Below are positions 8,067 to 14,794 of a stretch of 19,352 bases of DNA, piece by piece. Under the pieces are notes generated by a model. The model was not told the origin of the DNA. It saw nothing but the letters and a program-made list of their open reading frames with translations, and ran no database searches. This stretch comes from Lancefieldella parvula_C (GTDB taxonomy: Bacteria; Actinomycetota; Coriobacteriia; Coriobacteriales; Atopobiaceae): positions 1 through 19,352 of the forward strand of contig NZ_JRND01000031.1 in the NCBI RefSeq assembly GCF_000758945.1, written 5' to 3'. Every line of letters begins with the position of its first letter. Position 1 is the first letter of the stretch. Both the position numbers and the translations under genes were made by a program.

Positions 8067-9112
8067 TGCTTCTAGCTGCAATTGATATTGGAACCGTAAC
8101 TGCTCGACTTGCGCTTGCGCAGGTAGAGGACGGTCGCGTCATTCGCATGGCCAAATACACCGAGATTGTCAATTTGGGCGAGGGTGTTGATACGACAAAA
8201 CGCCTGCTACCTGAGGCAATTCATCGTTGTGTTGGTTGCGTTTCTTCTTATGTTGATCACGCGAGAAAAGAGGGCGCTGAGGCGGTTGTTTGTACTCTCA
8301 CAAGTGCTGCTCGCGATGCAGAAAATGCTCCTGACCTGGGAATGGGTCTAGCCTCACTGGGACTTGAACCCATGATTATTCCGGGTGAAATTGAGGGTGC
8401 GCTCACTTTTTTGGGCGTCTCTCATGATTTTGAAAATCATCGCATTCTTGTTGCCGACAGTGGTGGCGGCTCAACTGAGCTGGTCGTTGGCACGCTGGCA
8501 GGCCAGCCTGCGGCCCAAGGCGCAGGCCAGTCTACGGTCCAAGGCGTAGGCCAGCAGCCTGGAGGGCAGCAGCTTGATATCAACTTCGTTGAGTCCGTCG
8601 ACCTTGGCTGCAGGCGCCTGACTGAGCGATTTAATCTGTCATCGGATCACCCATCAGCTGAGGACATCGATGGGGCTCATAAAATGGCAGCTCAGATGAT
8701 GTCTGAGGCTATTGTACGAGCTCAGCAGCAGTGTGCAGCGCCTGAGCTCTTGGTTGGCGTCGGCGGAACCGCAACCAGCCTCATTGCCATCAGGGATCAT
8801 CTTGATCCGTATGACCCGTCAAAGGTGCACCTCAATCACATTTCGATTGATGAGGTGACGCAGATAGAAGGGCTTCTCGCCAGCAAAACGTTAAAGGAGC
8901 GAGAAGACATAACGGGACTTCAGGCAAAACGTGCACCCGTTATGCTCGCGGGCACTATTTTGCTTGCAGAATTGATGAAGAATTCGGGCTTCAAACACCT
9001 GGTAGTAAGCGAGAGCGACTTGCTCTTTGGCCTGGTGGTAACTGCAGCTGCCGTTCACCAGGGAAAGCAGTCGCCTGTGATTTGGCAGCCAATTTTGCGC
9101 CCGCTGAATTAA
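8066..9112 (+). CDS. Ppx/GppA exopolyphosphatase-type phosphatase
   Basis: A 348-aa member of the Ppx/GppA (ASKHA-fold) family, which hydrolyses polyphosphate or pppGpp; sequence alone does not settle which. The phosphate-1 motif is AAIDIGTVTARLAL (4-17), with VT where most homologues have NS. The second motif is ADSGGGSTELVVG (130-142), and VGVGGTATSL supplies the adenosine-type loop. PGEIEGALTFLG (106-117) is the usual catalytic-Glu region. It is a short, single-module form as in Actinomycetota Ppx. A Gln/Gly-rich insert (146-167) encoded by two 24-bp direct repeats lies just after the phosphate-2 motif. The ATG shares a base with the divIC-like stop (TAATG), so translation is coupled. tRNA-Leu starts 29 bp downstream. 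Confidence 0.93.
   Translation: MLLAAIDIGTVTARLALAQVEDGRVIRMAKYTEIVNLGEGVDTTKRLLPEAIHRCVGCVSSYVDHARKEGAEAVVCTLTSAARDAENAPDLGMGLASLGLEPMIIPGEIEGALTFLGVSHDFENHRILVADSGGGSTELVVGTLAGQPAAQGAGQSTVQGVGQQPGGQQLDINFVESVDLGCRRLTERFNLSSDHPSAEDIDGAHKMAAQMMSEAIVRAQQQCAAPELLVGVGGTATSLIAIRDHLDPYDPSKVHLNHISIDEVTQIEGLLASKTLKEREDITGLQAKRAPVMLAGTILLAELMKNSGFKHLVVSESDLLFGLVVTAAAVHQGKQSPVIWQPILRPLN
8501..8557 (+). repeat. 24-bp tandem repeat inside ppx
   Basis: Units at 8501-8524 and 8525-8548, both starting GGCCAG, plus a partial third copy from 8549. They encode GQPAAQGA, GQSTVQGV and GQQ. The repeat is in frame and sits in a loop after the DSGGGS motif, so copy number could vary without breaking the gene. Confidence 0.7.
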
Positions 9113-9141
9113 AAGTAGTGGCATAATAGCTAGACATATCC

Positions 9142-9226
9142 GGGGGCGTGGCGGAATTGGCAGACGCAGGGGACTTAAAATCCCTCGACTTCGGTCTTGC
9201 GGGTTCGAGTCCCGCCGCCCCTACCA
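9142..9226 (+). tRNA. tRNA-Leu (anticodon TAA)
   Basis: Acceptor arm GGGGGCG (9142-9148) pairs with CGCCCCT (9216-9222), followed by discriminator A and an encoded CCA. The D-arm has GGCGGAATTGGCAGACGC. The anticodon stem GGGA/TCCC holds the loop CTTAAAA, giving TAA. A long variable arm (CTCGACTTCGGTCTTG) marks a class II tRNA, and GGGTTCGAGTCCC forms the T-arm. CATAAT at 9122-9127 is a plausible -10 element. The AT-rich scar begins at its 3' end, a usual integration site. Confidence 0.97.
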
Positions 9227-9280
9227 CTTTTGTTGCAGAATAAATAGTTTTTTAGCTGCGTATATTCAGAAAATATTTAA

Positions 9281-9454
9281 GTATTAGGTGTTTTTAAGCG
9301 TGAAGAGCGCATAGCTCTTGACCTGGTAAAACTTAACTCGACATTCAGCTCATGGGACAAAAATGGGACAACATTTAGTTCGACTGTTTATTCTTTTCCT
9401 GCATTAATAAATTGCTTTCCGCGATTAATTGCCAAAAGAAAACCCCGCTTGTAG
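9281..9454 (+). pseudogene. Possible integrase 3'-end remnant beside tRNA-Leu
   Basis: An open frame of 57 codons bounded by stops and lacking a credible start. It reads GVFKREERIALDLVKLNST then FSSWDKNGTTF. The WDKNGT-type ending and the tandem ATGGGACAA (9352-9360, 9363-9371) resemble the 3' ends of tyrosine integrase genes beside tRNA attachment sites. This rests on my recall of such ends, not on an alignment. It could also be random AT-rich sequence. Confidence 0.25.
9303..9319. repeat. Small hairpin after tRNA-Leu
   Basis: AAGAGC-GCATA-GCTCTT, a perfect 6-bp stem without a T-tract. It lies within the possible integrase remnant, so it may be incidental. Confidence 0.3.
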
Positions 9455-9461
9455 CGGGGTT
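9430..9461 (-). terminator. Intrinsic terminator of the minus-strand mini-operon
   Basis: A perfect 9-bp stem AACCCCGCT/AGCGGGGTT (9441-9449 and 9453-9461) with a 3-base loop. Read on the minus strand it is followed by a T-rich run (TTTTCTTTTGG). On the plus strand no T-run follows. It therefore serves the two minus-strand genes at 9494-10035. Confidence 0.8.
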
Positions 9462-9493
9462 AGTAGTTACTAATTGATTCTTACCTTATGTAA

Positions 9494-9670
9494 TTAAAGA
9501 CAGCCATTTTCTGGATAACGTCTGAATTCAACATCTTTGAATTCAGCCTTTAGTTCTTCAGGAGCTGAATCTTTTACGCCATTATCGTCAAAATAGTGTT
9601 CCCTAACATACTCTGGACCATATTTATCAAATAATGACTTAAGAAACGGTCTATCAGGTAATTGAGTCAT
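9494..9670 (-). CDS. Small hypothetical protein (58 aa)
   Basis: A 58-aa acidic ORF beginning MTQLPDRPFLKSLFDKYG and ending RRYPENGCL. The ATG is preceded by GGAG at a good distance (about 8 bases), which supports translation. It lies 80 bp downstream of the 94-aa gene on the same strand and about 30 bp before a strong terminator, so the two probably form one transcript. The frame is open a further 16 codons upstream of the ATG to a TGA, so the ORF could also be the 3' end of a decayed gene. No TM segment, signal peptide or recognised domain is visible. Base composition is AT-rich, unlike the housekeeping genes to the left, which suggests acquisition. Function unknown. Confidence 0.45.
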   Translation of the reverse strand: MTQLPDRPFLKSLFDKYGPEYVREHYFDDNGVKDSAPEELKAEFKDVEFRRYPENGCL

Positions 9671-9750
9671 TATCCAATCTCCAGCTAAACTAGTGTTTTT
9701 AGGATTCTTCTTATTATAGATTCAATCTAATGTGGTCAAAAGGTAAGCTT

Positions 9751-10035
9751 TTATTTTTCTAACAATGGAGTAAGTTCTTTTTCGGCTTTTTCAGTAGGAC
9801 CATTCCAAGTGAAATAATCAGGACAGGACTTGTAAAGTTTTCTACGGCGAATTATCGCAATTTGTTCATCGTTTGGGAGACCCATCAAAATGGCTATATT
9901 TTTCTTAGCATCAAGAGTCTTACCATACTTCTTAAGCAGTTTTATATGCTCACGTGCATAAGAGTTGCTACCCCTCATTAAAGAATCTAAAGAGATATCA
10001 AGCGAGTCGCAGAGCATTTCGTAATCGATTACCAC
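9751..10035 (-). CDS. Hypothetical protein, possibly a truncated XRE-type regulator (94 aa)
   Basis: A 94-aa ORF starting at GTG with AGAGG about 7 bases upstream. The N-terminal segment MLCDSLDISLDSLMRGS resembles the last helix of Cro/CI-type helix-turn-helix domains (pattern LxxxLxVSLDxLL), but the helices that would bind DNA are absent. A TAA lies five codons upstream in frame, so this may be a 5'-truncated repressor re-using an internal start. The rest is charged and soluble (KKYGKTLDAKKNIAILMG, then a basic RRRKLYK stretch). It is AT-rich and sits in the scar next to tRNA-Leu, with an exact TATAAT upstream. The XRE link is a weak resemblance; function is unknown. Confidence 0.5.
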   Translation of the reverse strand: MVIDYEMLCDSLDISLDSLMRGSNSYAREHIKLLKKYGKTLDAKKNIAILMGLPNDEQIAIIRRRKLYKSCPDYFTWNGPTEKAEKELTPLLEK

Positions 10036-10232
10036 AAGAAACCTCTTTTACTGTAGTAATAGTGATTTGTTATCGATCCAAGTAAGTGTCCTCATCTAAG
10101 TAATTATATTCTGCAAGAGAGATCAGCAAAAGTCATTTCCATACCTATTCTGTTCTCCTTCAGAAACTTGTATACTACTTGTCTTGTACCTAACGTATGC
10201 ATGACTAATTTCTTACTCATTTCGGAGGACCT
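10036..10232. promoter_or_regulatory. Divergent promoter region
   Basis: For the minus-strand gene, an exact TATAAT (plus coordinates 10103-10108) lies about 70 bp from its GTG, with only a weak -35 (TTTTGC at 17-bp spacing). For the plus-strand fusion gene, TATACT (10171-10176) is a candidate -10 with a poor -35. ACTTGT at 10166-10171 and 10177-10182 (11 bp apart, one helical turn) overlaps it, with a related TCTTGT at 10182-10187. These would suit autoregulation by the GntR domain, but this is inference. GGAGG (10223-10227) lies at good spacing from the ATG at 10233. Confidence 0.4.
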
Positions 10233-11972
10233 ATGTCATTTGAGACAGGAGTTTTTCCGGTTTTAGTTTCTGAGGGCGCAGCTGCAGAGTCACTATCTCC
10301 CCAGGTCAGGGGAGGACTCAATGCGTCGTCTGCCACACCTCTTCATGTTCAGCTGTCAGATTTGATGCGCGTCAAAATTCTGTCAGAAGACTGGAAGGCG
10401 GGAACGTACATTCCGTCTGAGGCCGAATTCATGGCGCAGTATGGTGTCAGCCGAGGCACCATCAGAAAAGCCATTCAATCCCTGGTCAAAGAGGGTTTGC
10501 TGCTTACCCAAAAAGGCCGAGCAACGCAGGTTATTTCTAACACCGTCCGCCATGCGGCGGGAAATACCGTGCTTTCGTTTGCTGCAGCGCTTAGAGATGG
10601 CGGCTTTGAGTATCGAACTGAAGTCCTGTTTAAGCAGGTGGTTCCTGCAGATCAAGCCGTTGCCGAGCACCTGGAGATTCCCATTGGCTCTGACGTACTC
10701 TTTTTGCGTCGCGTCAGGAGTGTCTCGGATAGGCCCGTAGTGTGCCAAGAATCGTGGTCTAACCTGCTTGTTTGTCCGCAGCTCGAAGAGGCAGACTTTG
10801 AGAATGAGTCGCTCTTTGACGCGGTTGAAAGAACTTCTCAAAAAGAGATTGCGCGCTCTCGCATGCGCTATCAGTCGCAAATTGCAGGCAAAGACCATGC
10901 CGACTACCTGCAGTGTTCTCCAAATGAGGCTTTGCTTGTACTTGAGCAGGTAATTGAGTTGTCCGATGGCAACTGCATTGAGTGGAGTCAGACTTGGCTC
11001 GCTCCACACCAGAGTGTTGTTGGTGTATCTGAGCAGGTAGATGGCTCTATGGGGCCTCTGGACATCTCCTCGGTCCGCCGGTCAGAGCATGTGGACGCAT
11101 CGCCGACTTCTACAGAAATAGACTCTGATCAGCGTACGCAACTTGAGTTTGATCTGCGTCACGAGGCGCTAGCGGTACGTCGAGGTATCATCGAGCTGGC
11201 ACATCGCTACAGCTCAACGCCATTCCATATTGGCGGCGCATGCTCCGTGGCAGATATTGTCTCTGTGCTTTTGAGCAAGGTTATGCAGGTGGGCCACAGG
11301 GATTGCGAGTGGGAGCTCAGGGACCGCTTGATTCTCTCTAAGGCTCATACATCGCTGGCGCTGTTCCCAGCTCTTCTACGTGCAGGAATGATCTCTCAAG
11401 AAGACATCGACCGCGGAGTCTTTGGGCCTGATGCCGTCCTCTTTAAGCATCCACTGCGAGACCCTCAGCGCGGCTTTGAAATCTCTGGTGGCAGCCTTGG
11501 CATGGGCTTGGGCTACGCCGCTGGCCTGGGGTTAAGCCTTCGCAGAAAAGATCTTCCTTCTCGCGTTTTTTGTATTTTGGGTGATGGCGAGTGCGACGAG
11601 GGCTCCATTTGGGAGAGCGCCGCGTTTATCGGCCATAACCAGCTCTCCAACGTGACGGTCATTGTTGACCAGAACCGCATGCAGTTGGATGGCCCTTGCG
11701 CGTCCATTTTGGACACCGGGTCAATTGCAAGAAAGTTTGATGCGTTTGGCTTTGAGTCCGTCGAGGTAGATGGCCATGATGTGCTTGCACTGTACGACGC
11801 ATTGAAGCAGCAAACTTCTAGGCCTCGTGCGATTATTGCGCACACCATCAAAGGCAAGGGACTTTCATTTGCCGAGAATAACGTCTCGTTCCACGACGCA
11901 TGCGTGACGGACGACCTCTATGAGCAGGCATTGCTTGATCTGAAAGTCGCAGAGGAGGCATGCTCATGCTAG
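10233..11972 (+). CDS. GntR/HutC regulator fused to transketolase N-terminal subunit
   Basis: A continuous 579-aa ORF with two families in one chain. Residues 35-103 are a GntR winged helix (PLHVQLSDLMRVKI; PSEAEFMAQYGVSRGTIRKA; LVKEGLLLTQKGRATQV). Residues 112-268 are a UTRA ligand domain of the HutC subfamily (LFLRRVRSVSDRPVV; WSQTWLAP). After a polar linker (269-305), residues 306-570 are a full TPP-binding transketolase N-subunit: HIGGACSVADI (332-342), SKAH (369-372; usually SKGH), HP (406-407), EISGGSLGMGLGYAAGLGLS (416-435), GDGECDEGSIWE (450-461), VDQNRMQLDG (478-487), HTIKGKGLSFAEN (537-549). GGAGG precedes the ATG. The gene overlaps tktC, its expected partner subunit. I infer a sugar-phosphate-responsive regulator carrying half of a transketolase. 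An internal ATG (11049, residue 273) could yield a separate enzyme subunit. Confidence 0.92.
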   Translation: MSFETGVFPVLVSEGAAAESLSPQVRGGLNASSATPLHVQLSDLMRVKILSEDWKAGTYIPSEAEFMAQYGVSRGTIRKAIQSLVKEGLLLTQKGRATQVISNTVRHAAGNTVLSFAAALRDGGFEYRTEVLFKQVVPADQAVAEHLEIPIGSDVLFLRRVRSVSDRPVVCQESWSNLLVCPQLEEADFENESLFDAVERTSQKEIARSRMRYQSQIAGKDHADYLQCSPNEALLVLEQVIELSDGNCIEWSQTWLAPHQSVVGVSEQVDGSMGPLDISSVRRSEHVDASPTSTEIDSDQRTQLEFDLRHEALAVRRGIIELAHRYSSTPFHIGGACSVADIVSVLLSKVMQVGHRDCEWELRDRLILSKAHTSLALFPALLRAGMISQEDIDRGVFGPDAVLFKHPLRDPQRGFEISGGSLGMGLGYAAGLGLSLRRKDLPSRVFCILGDGECDEGSIWESAAFIGHNQLSNVTVIVDQNRMQLDGPCASILDTGSIARKFDAFGFESVEVDGHDVLALYDALKQQTSRPRAIIAHTIKGKGLSFAENNVSFHDACVTDDLYEQALLDLKVAEEACSC

Positions 11973-13054
11973 ATACGTCGTTGCCGCAAGCGCAAATTTC
12001 TGCGGAAGAGTCGCAGCTCCTCGCAGGTATGAATACAAAAGAAGTGTTCGGCTGGGTTATGGGCAAGCTTGCCGAGGACGATGAGCTGCTAACCGTTGCT
12101 GTTGCCGACTATGGTCGCCGTTTGAACCTGGATTGCTTCCGAGAGCTTAGACCGGACGGTTACATTCAGTGCGGAATTGCGGAACAAAACCTCATTGAGG
12201 TGGCATCTGCCTGCGCAAATGAGGGATTCCACGTTTTTGCGCCGTGCTATGCCACGTTTGTGACCTCACGAACGCTCGATCAGATTCGCGTTAACCTTGG
12301 TATGATGAAGTCGCCCGTGGTGCTTGTGGGTGTTGCCGCTGGCTGCGAATCCGCAGCTACAGGACCATCTCACATGGCGGTGGAGGACATTGCGGTTACC
12401 AGGACCATCCCGGGGCTTTCCGTGCTCAATCCGATCGATAATGCCCAGCTTGCGGCCACGCTCATGGACCTCGCAAAGCATCCCCGACCAGCTTACGTGC
12501 GTATGACCTCGTGTGATGGCGTCAATCTGCATCCAGATGGTTACGTTTTTGATGCGTCCGGTGTCGAGAAACTCTTTGAGTCGGCTTGCGCGGCGGACAC
12601 GGCAAGTGTAGACGGCGCGGCGGTCACCGAAGCTGCAGCTACCGAAGCTACAACCGCCATTCAGCCAAGACGTGTGACCGTACTTGCAACGGGTGCGATA
12701 ACCAGTAGAGTCGTCGAGGCAGCTCAGCGAGCTGCAGAGCAGGTGATTGCAGATGGGATCGCCAACCAGACGAACATCGAGGTCTATGGCGTATCGAGCA
12801 TAAAGCCACTTGACGCCTCTCTGACGAAAATCTGTCAGAACTCTGACGTGATTATTACTGTCGAGGAGCACAGTGTTTTGGGTGGGTTTGGCAGTGCAGT
12901 TGTCGAGCAACTCAGTGCATCAGGCGCATGTCCGCAGGTAATTCGTGTAGGTATGCCCGATAAATACCTTGAGGCAGACGTTCACCACAACATTCTTGCG
13001 CGCGCTGGACTATCGGTTGAGAGTCTGCAAGAGGTTCTTCTCGCCAACTGTTAA
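11966..13054 (+). CDS. Transketolase C-terminal subunit
   Basis: A 362-aa protein holding the pyrimidine-binding (Pyr) and C-terminal domains of a split transketolase, which transfers two-carbon units between ketose and aldose phosphates. Visible are VAVADYG (44-50), the catalytic-Glu motif GIAEQN (70-75, E73), CYATFVTSRTLDQIRVN (94-110), GPSHMAVEDIAVTRTIPGLSVLNP and VEEHSVLGGFGSAVVEQL in the C-terminal domain. An Ala/Thr-rich insert (about 203-225) separates the domains. Two in-frame ATGs exist: AGGAGG (11953-11958) lies one base from 11960 but seven from 11966, so I choose 11966. It overlaps the fusion gene by 7 bases, implying coupled, near-equimolar synthesis. A TTCTCGCCA copy sits in its last codons (13038-13046). 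Confidence 0.94.
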   Translation: MLDTSLPQAQISAEESQLLAGMNTKEVFGWVMGKLAEDDELLTVAVADYGRRLNLDCFRELRPDGYIQCGIAEQNLIEVASACANEGFHVFAPCYATFVTSRTLDQIRVNLGMMKSPVVLVGVAAGCESAATGPSHMAVEDIAVTRTIPGLSVLNPIDNAQLAATLMDLAKHPRPAYVRMTSCDGVNLHPDGYVFDASGVEKLFESACAADTASVDGAAVTEAAATEATTAIQPRRVTVLATGAITSRVVEAAQRAAEQVIADGIANQTNIEVYGVSSIKPLDASLTKICQNSDVIITVEEHSVLGGFGSAVVEQLSASGACPQVIRVGMPDKYLEADVHHNILARAGLSVESLQEVLLANC

Positions 13055-13074
13055 ATCAACTAATCGAATCCAGG

Positions 13075-13263
13075 AAGTCTTTCTGTATTATCGAACATAT
13101 CTCTGCAAGTTCGATTGCTGCTGAAACCAATAGATCTAGGCCGGCTATTACAAAATTAATAAAATCCATCCGAAGGAAAATGAAAAAAGATTTGAAGATG
13201 TCTGGGAAAAGATTATCGTGGAATAAAAGATACGTCTTAATTAGCCCTCATAAAAATATTTAG
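13075..13263 (+). pseudogene. HTH-like gene remnant after tktC
   Basis: An open frame to a TAG at 13261, without a usable start before codon 38. It reads FCIIEHISASSIAAETNRS then RPAITKLIKSIRRKMKKDLK. The pattern (IEHxSASxxAxExxxSRxxxxKxxKxIRxKM) resembles the helix-turn-helix near the start of short IS1595/IS1016-type transposases. The frame runs into the end of tktC, where real coding in another frame takes over, so only a piece survives. The assignment is by eye and uncertain. Confidence 0.3.
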
Positions 13264-13269
13264 TTAGTT

Positions 13270-13314
13270 GGAACTATCCCTTGCCCATTGAGATGATGAA
13301 CAAGGGATAGTCCC
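13270..13314 (-). terminator. Inverted repeat spanning the stop of the distal 211-aa gene
   Basis: Arms 13270-13283 and 13301-13314 pair at 13 of 14 positions (core CTATCCCTTG/CAAGGGATAG), with a 17-base loop. The stop codon of the minus-strand gene (13274-13276) lies in the distal arm. On the minus strand the stem is followed by AACTAACTAAATATTTTTATG, a loose T-rich tail. It may act as a weak terminator or mRNA 3'-end stabiliser. Confidence 0.5.
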
Positions 13315-13909
13315 CATGTTCTTGATTGATTATTTTTTCAACTTCTTGATTTGTAGTAATGCGCCCGATTCCATTATTCCAGGTGACATGCCAGTCACAG
13401 TAAAGGACTGATTTTTCAGGTTCTTGCGGAGGTGTATATATCCCACCAATCATTTCTCCCTCGCAAATGAGTGATGGCATTGAATAGAACCACACATTAT
13501 CTGAATATTCATCAGTAAAAGTTACACATGCAATTTGAGTCTCAGGATTAGGGGTGTCACATTGGACCCATTTAATACTTCGGGGGTTCAAGCTCCCAGT
13601 AAAAAGAATATATATAATCAATGCAGACATAGGTATTATCGCAATGGTTTGTAAAACGGTGTGTACAAGTTTTCTACTATAGTTTAAAGACTCAAAAAAG
13701 CTGCGAGATGACACGATTAAAAAAATGACTATAGACGCTAAAACAAAACATGCCATCCAGTGTCTAAAAAACAATACTCCTAAAAAACACACTGGAGTAG
13801 GATATGTTATGAACGGAATGAATTCATTTGCATAGAACACCAGAAAGAGAGCTGCTAAATAAATGGCCGCTCTTAGTAAATGAACAAGGCGATTAGTCTT
13901 TGAAAGCAT
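13274..13909 (-). CDS. Hypothetical membrane protein, paralogue B (211 aa)
   Basis: A 211-aa protein with three predicted TM helices (about 11-27, 52-67, 85-103) and a C-terminal soluble domain of about 105 residues, probably on one side of the membrane. No known family is recognised. GAGG upstream of the ATG gives a fair ribosome-binding site. It is the same length as its upstream neighbour and shares its plan and local sequence: YPTPVCFLGVLF against YNTPVSFLGTLL after the first TM, and a C-terminal ITTNQEVEKIINQEHGDYP against ITTTNSDAIETLTREDSFP. The soluble domain has four Cys. The two genes are 48 bp apart and likely one operon. The block is AT-rich and borders tRNA-Glu, so it looks acquired. 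Confidence 0.75.
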   Translation of the reverse strand: MLSKTNRLVHLLRAAIYLAALFLVFYANEFIPFITYPTPVCFLGVLFFRHWMACFVLASIVIFLIVSSRSFFESLNYSRKLVHTVLQTIAIIPMSALIIYILFTGSLNPRSIKWVQCDTPNPETQIACVTFTDEYSDNVWFYSMPSLICEGEMIGGIYTPPQEPEKSVLYCDWHVTWNNGIGRITTNQEVEKIINQEHGDYPLFIISMGKG

Positions 13910-13957
13910 CTCATTACCTCATTCTGCAAGTTTGAGAAATAACATTAACGCATGATT

Positions 13958-14593
13958 TCATAGACGGATAAGATTTGTATGTATGGGGAAAGAATCTTCT
14001 CTTGTTAGGGTTTCAATGGCATCTGAGTTTGTAGTTGTAATGTCATATTGGTTATTCTCATGAACTAGTAGCCACTCAATATCTTCAGTTGGTATTGAGT
14101 GGCGATATAACTCAACAGTTGCTATTTTTTCTCCCAAGCCGAATGGAAAACGTAAAACATAAAAATGTAAAGTTTCTTCTCCAAAACCAAATTCCTCAAG
14201 TAAAACAACTCTGGATAATGAAATTTCTCCAGTATTTACTACAGATTTATAATCATTTTGACAGGAATAAATGCAAGGAATAAATAAAAATAATGCTGCA
14301 CAAAAAGCAACAGAGATATTATAAATAGCAAATAGATAAGTTGCTTTTTTAAAAAAAGCAACCATAGATTTTATTTTAGACAACAGTATTAGTGAAGTTA
14401 TTAGAATGAAAATAGACATAAGAAATAATGCCTGTGGTATTGTCAACAAAGTGCCAAGAAAGCTCACTGGAGTATTATAATCAAGTGAGAAGAAAGAGAA
14501 ATTTGAGAAGAAGAAATAAACCACTGACAGGACGCAAATAACAAAATATACGAAGCAAATTACCGTGATAAAAAACCCTTTTGACCTGTCCAT
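13958..14593 (-). CDS. Hypothetical membrane protein, paralogue A (211 aa)
   Basis: A 211-aa protein, first gene of the minus-strand pair, with three predicted TM helices (about 8-29, 54-72, 85-108) rich in Phe, Ile and Tyr, and a soluble C-terminal half. It matches paralogue B in length, TM placement and the TPV(S/C)FLG motif after the first helix, but otherwise they have diverged strongly, suggesting an old duplication or acquisition as a pair. AGGA lies about 8 bases before the ATG. Very AT-rich codon use differs from the transketolase genes. No catalytic motif is visible. Immunity, toxin-exporter or phage-defence roles are possible for such proteins in islands, but nothing here selects one. 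Confidence 0.75.
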   Translation of the reverse strand: MDRSKGFFITVICFVYFVICVLSVVYFFFSNFSFFSLDYNTPVSFLGTLLTIPQALFLMSIFILITSLILLSKIKSMVAFFKKATYLFAIYNISVAFCAALFLFIPCIYSCQNDYKSVVNTGEISLSRVVLLEEFGFGEETLHFYVLRFPFGLGEKIATVELYRHSIPTEDIEWLLVHENNQYDITTTNSDAIETLTREDSFPIHTNLIRL

Positions 14594-14794
14594 CGCGATA
14601 TCCTATTCTGTAGGTAGATAAAGACATTTCAGTAGAATTTTGCAAACTATTGTATATATATAAATTAAAAGAGTCTATATCTAAATACAGGGTCTTCTTC
14701 ATCAAATTCACTGCCAAAGGTTAATTCTCTAAACATTTCTGTCTTTATTTTAAAGGTTACAGTAATGAGTAAATTAACATAGAAAGGAGGTGCA

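Noticed and set aside
11960..11962. First ATG of the transketolase C-subunit gene as start
   Set aside because: AGGAGG lies only one base before it; the ATG at 11966 has normal spacing.
13061..13074. Degenerate att copy of the tRNA-Glu T-arm (AATCGAATCC against AATCGAACCC)
   Set aside because: Nine of ten matching bases is too short to distinguish from chance without the flanking island boundary.
14481..14717. 78-codon minus-strand ORF
   Set aside because: It starts at TTG without a ribosome-binding site and runs into the start of the 211-aa paralogue A in another frame.
14660..14740. 23-codon peptide (MFRELTFGSEF...) upstream of the membrane pair, as a possible leader peptide
   Set aside because: No ribosome-binding site, no double-Gly or other leader motif, and no processing genes nearby.
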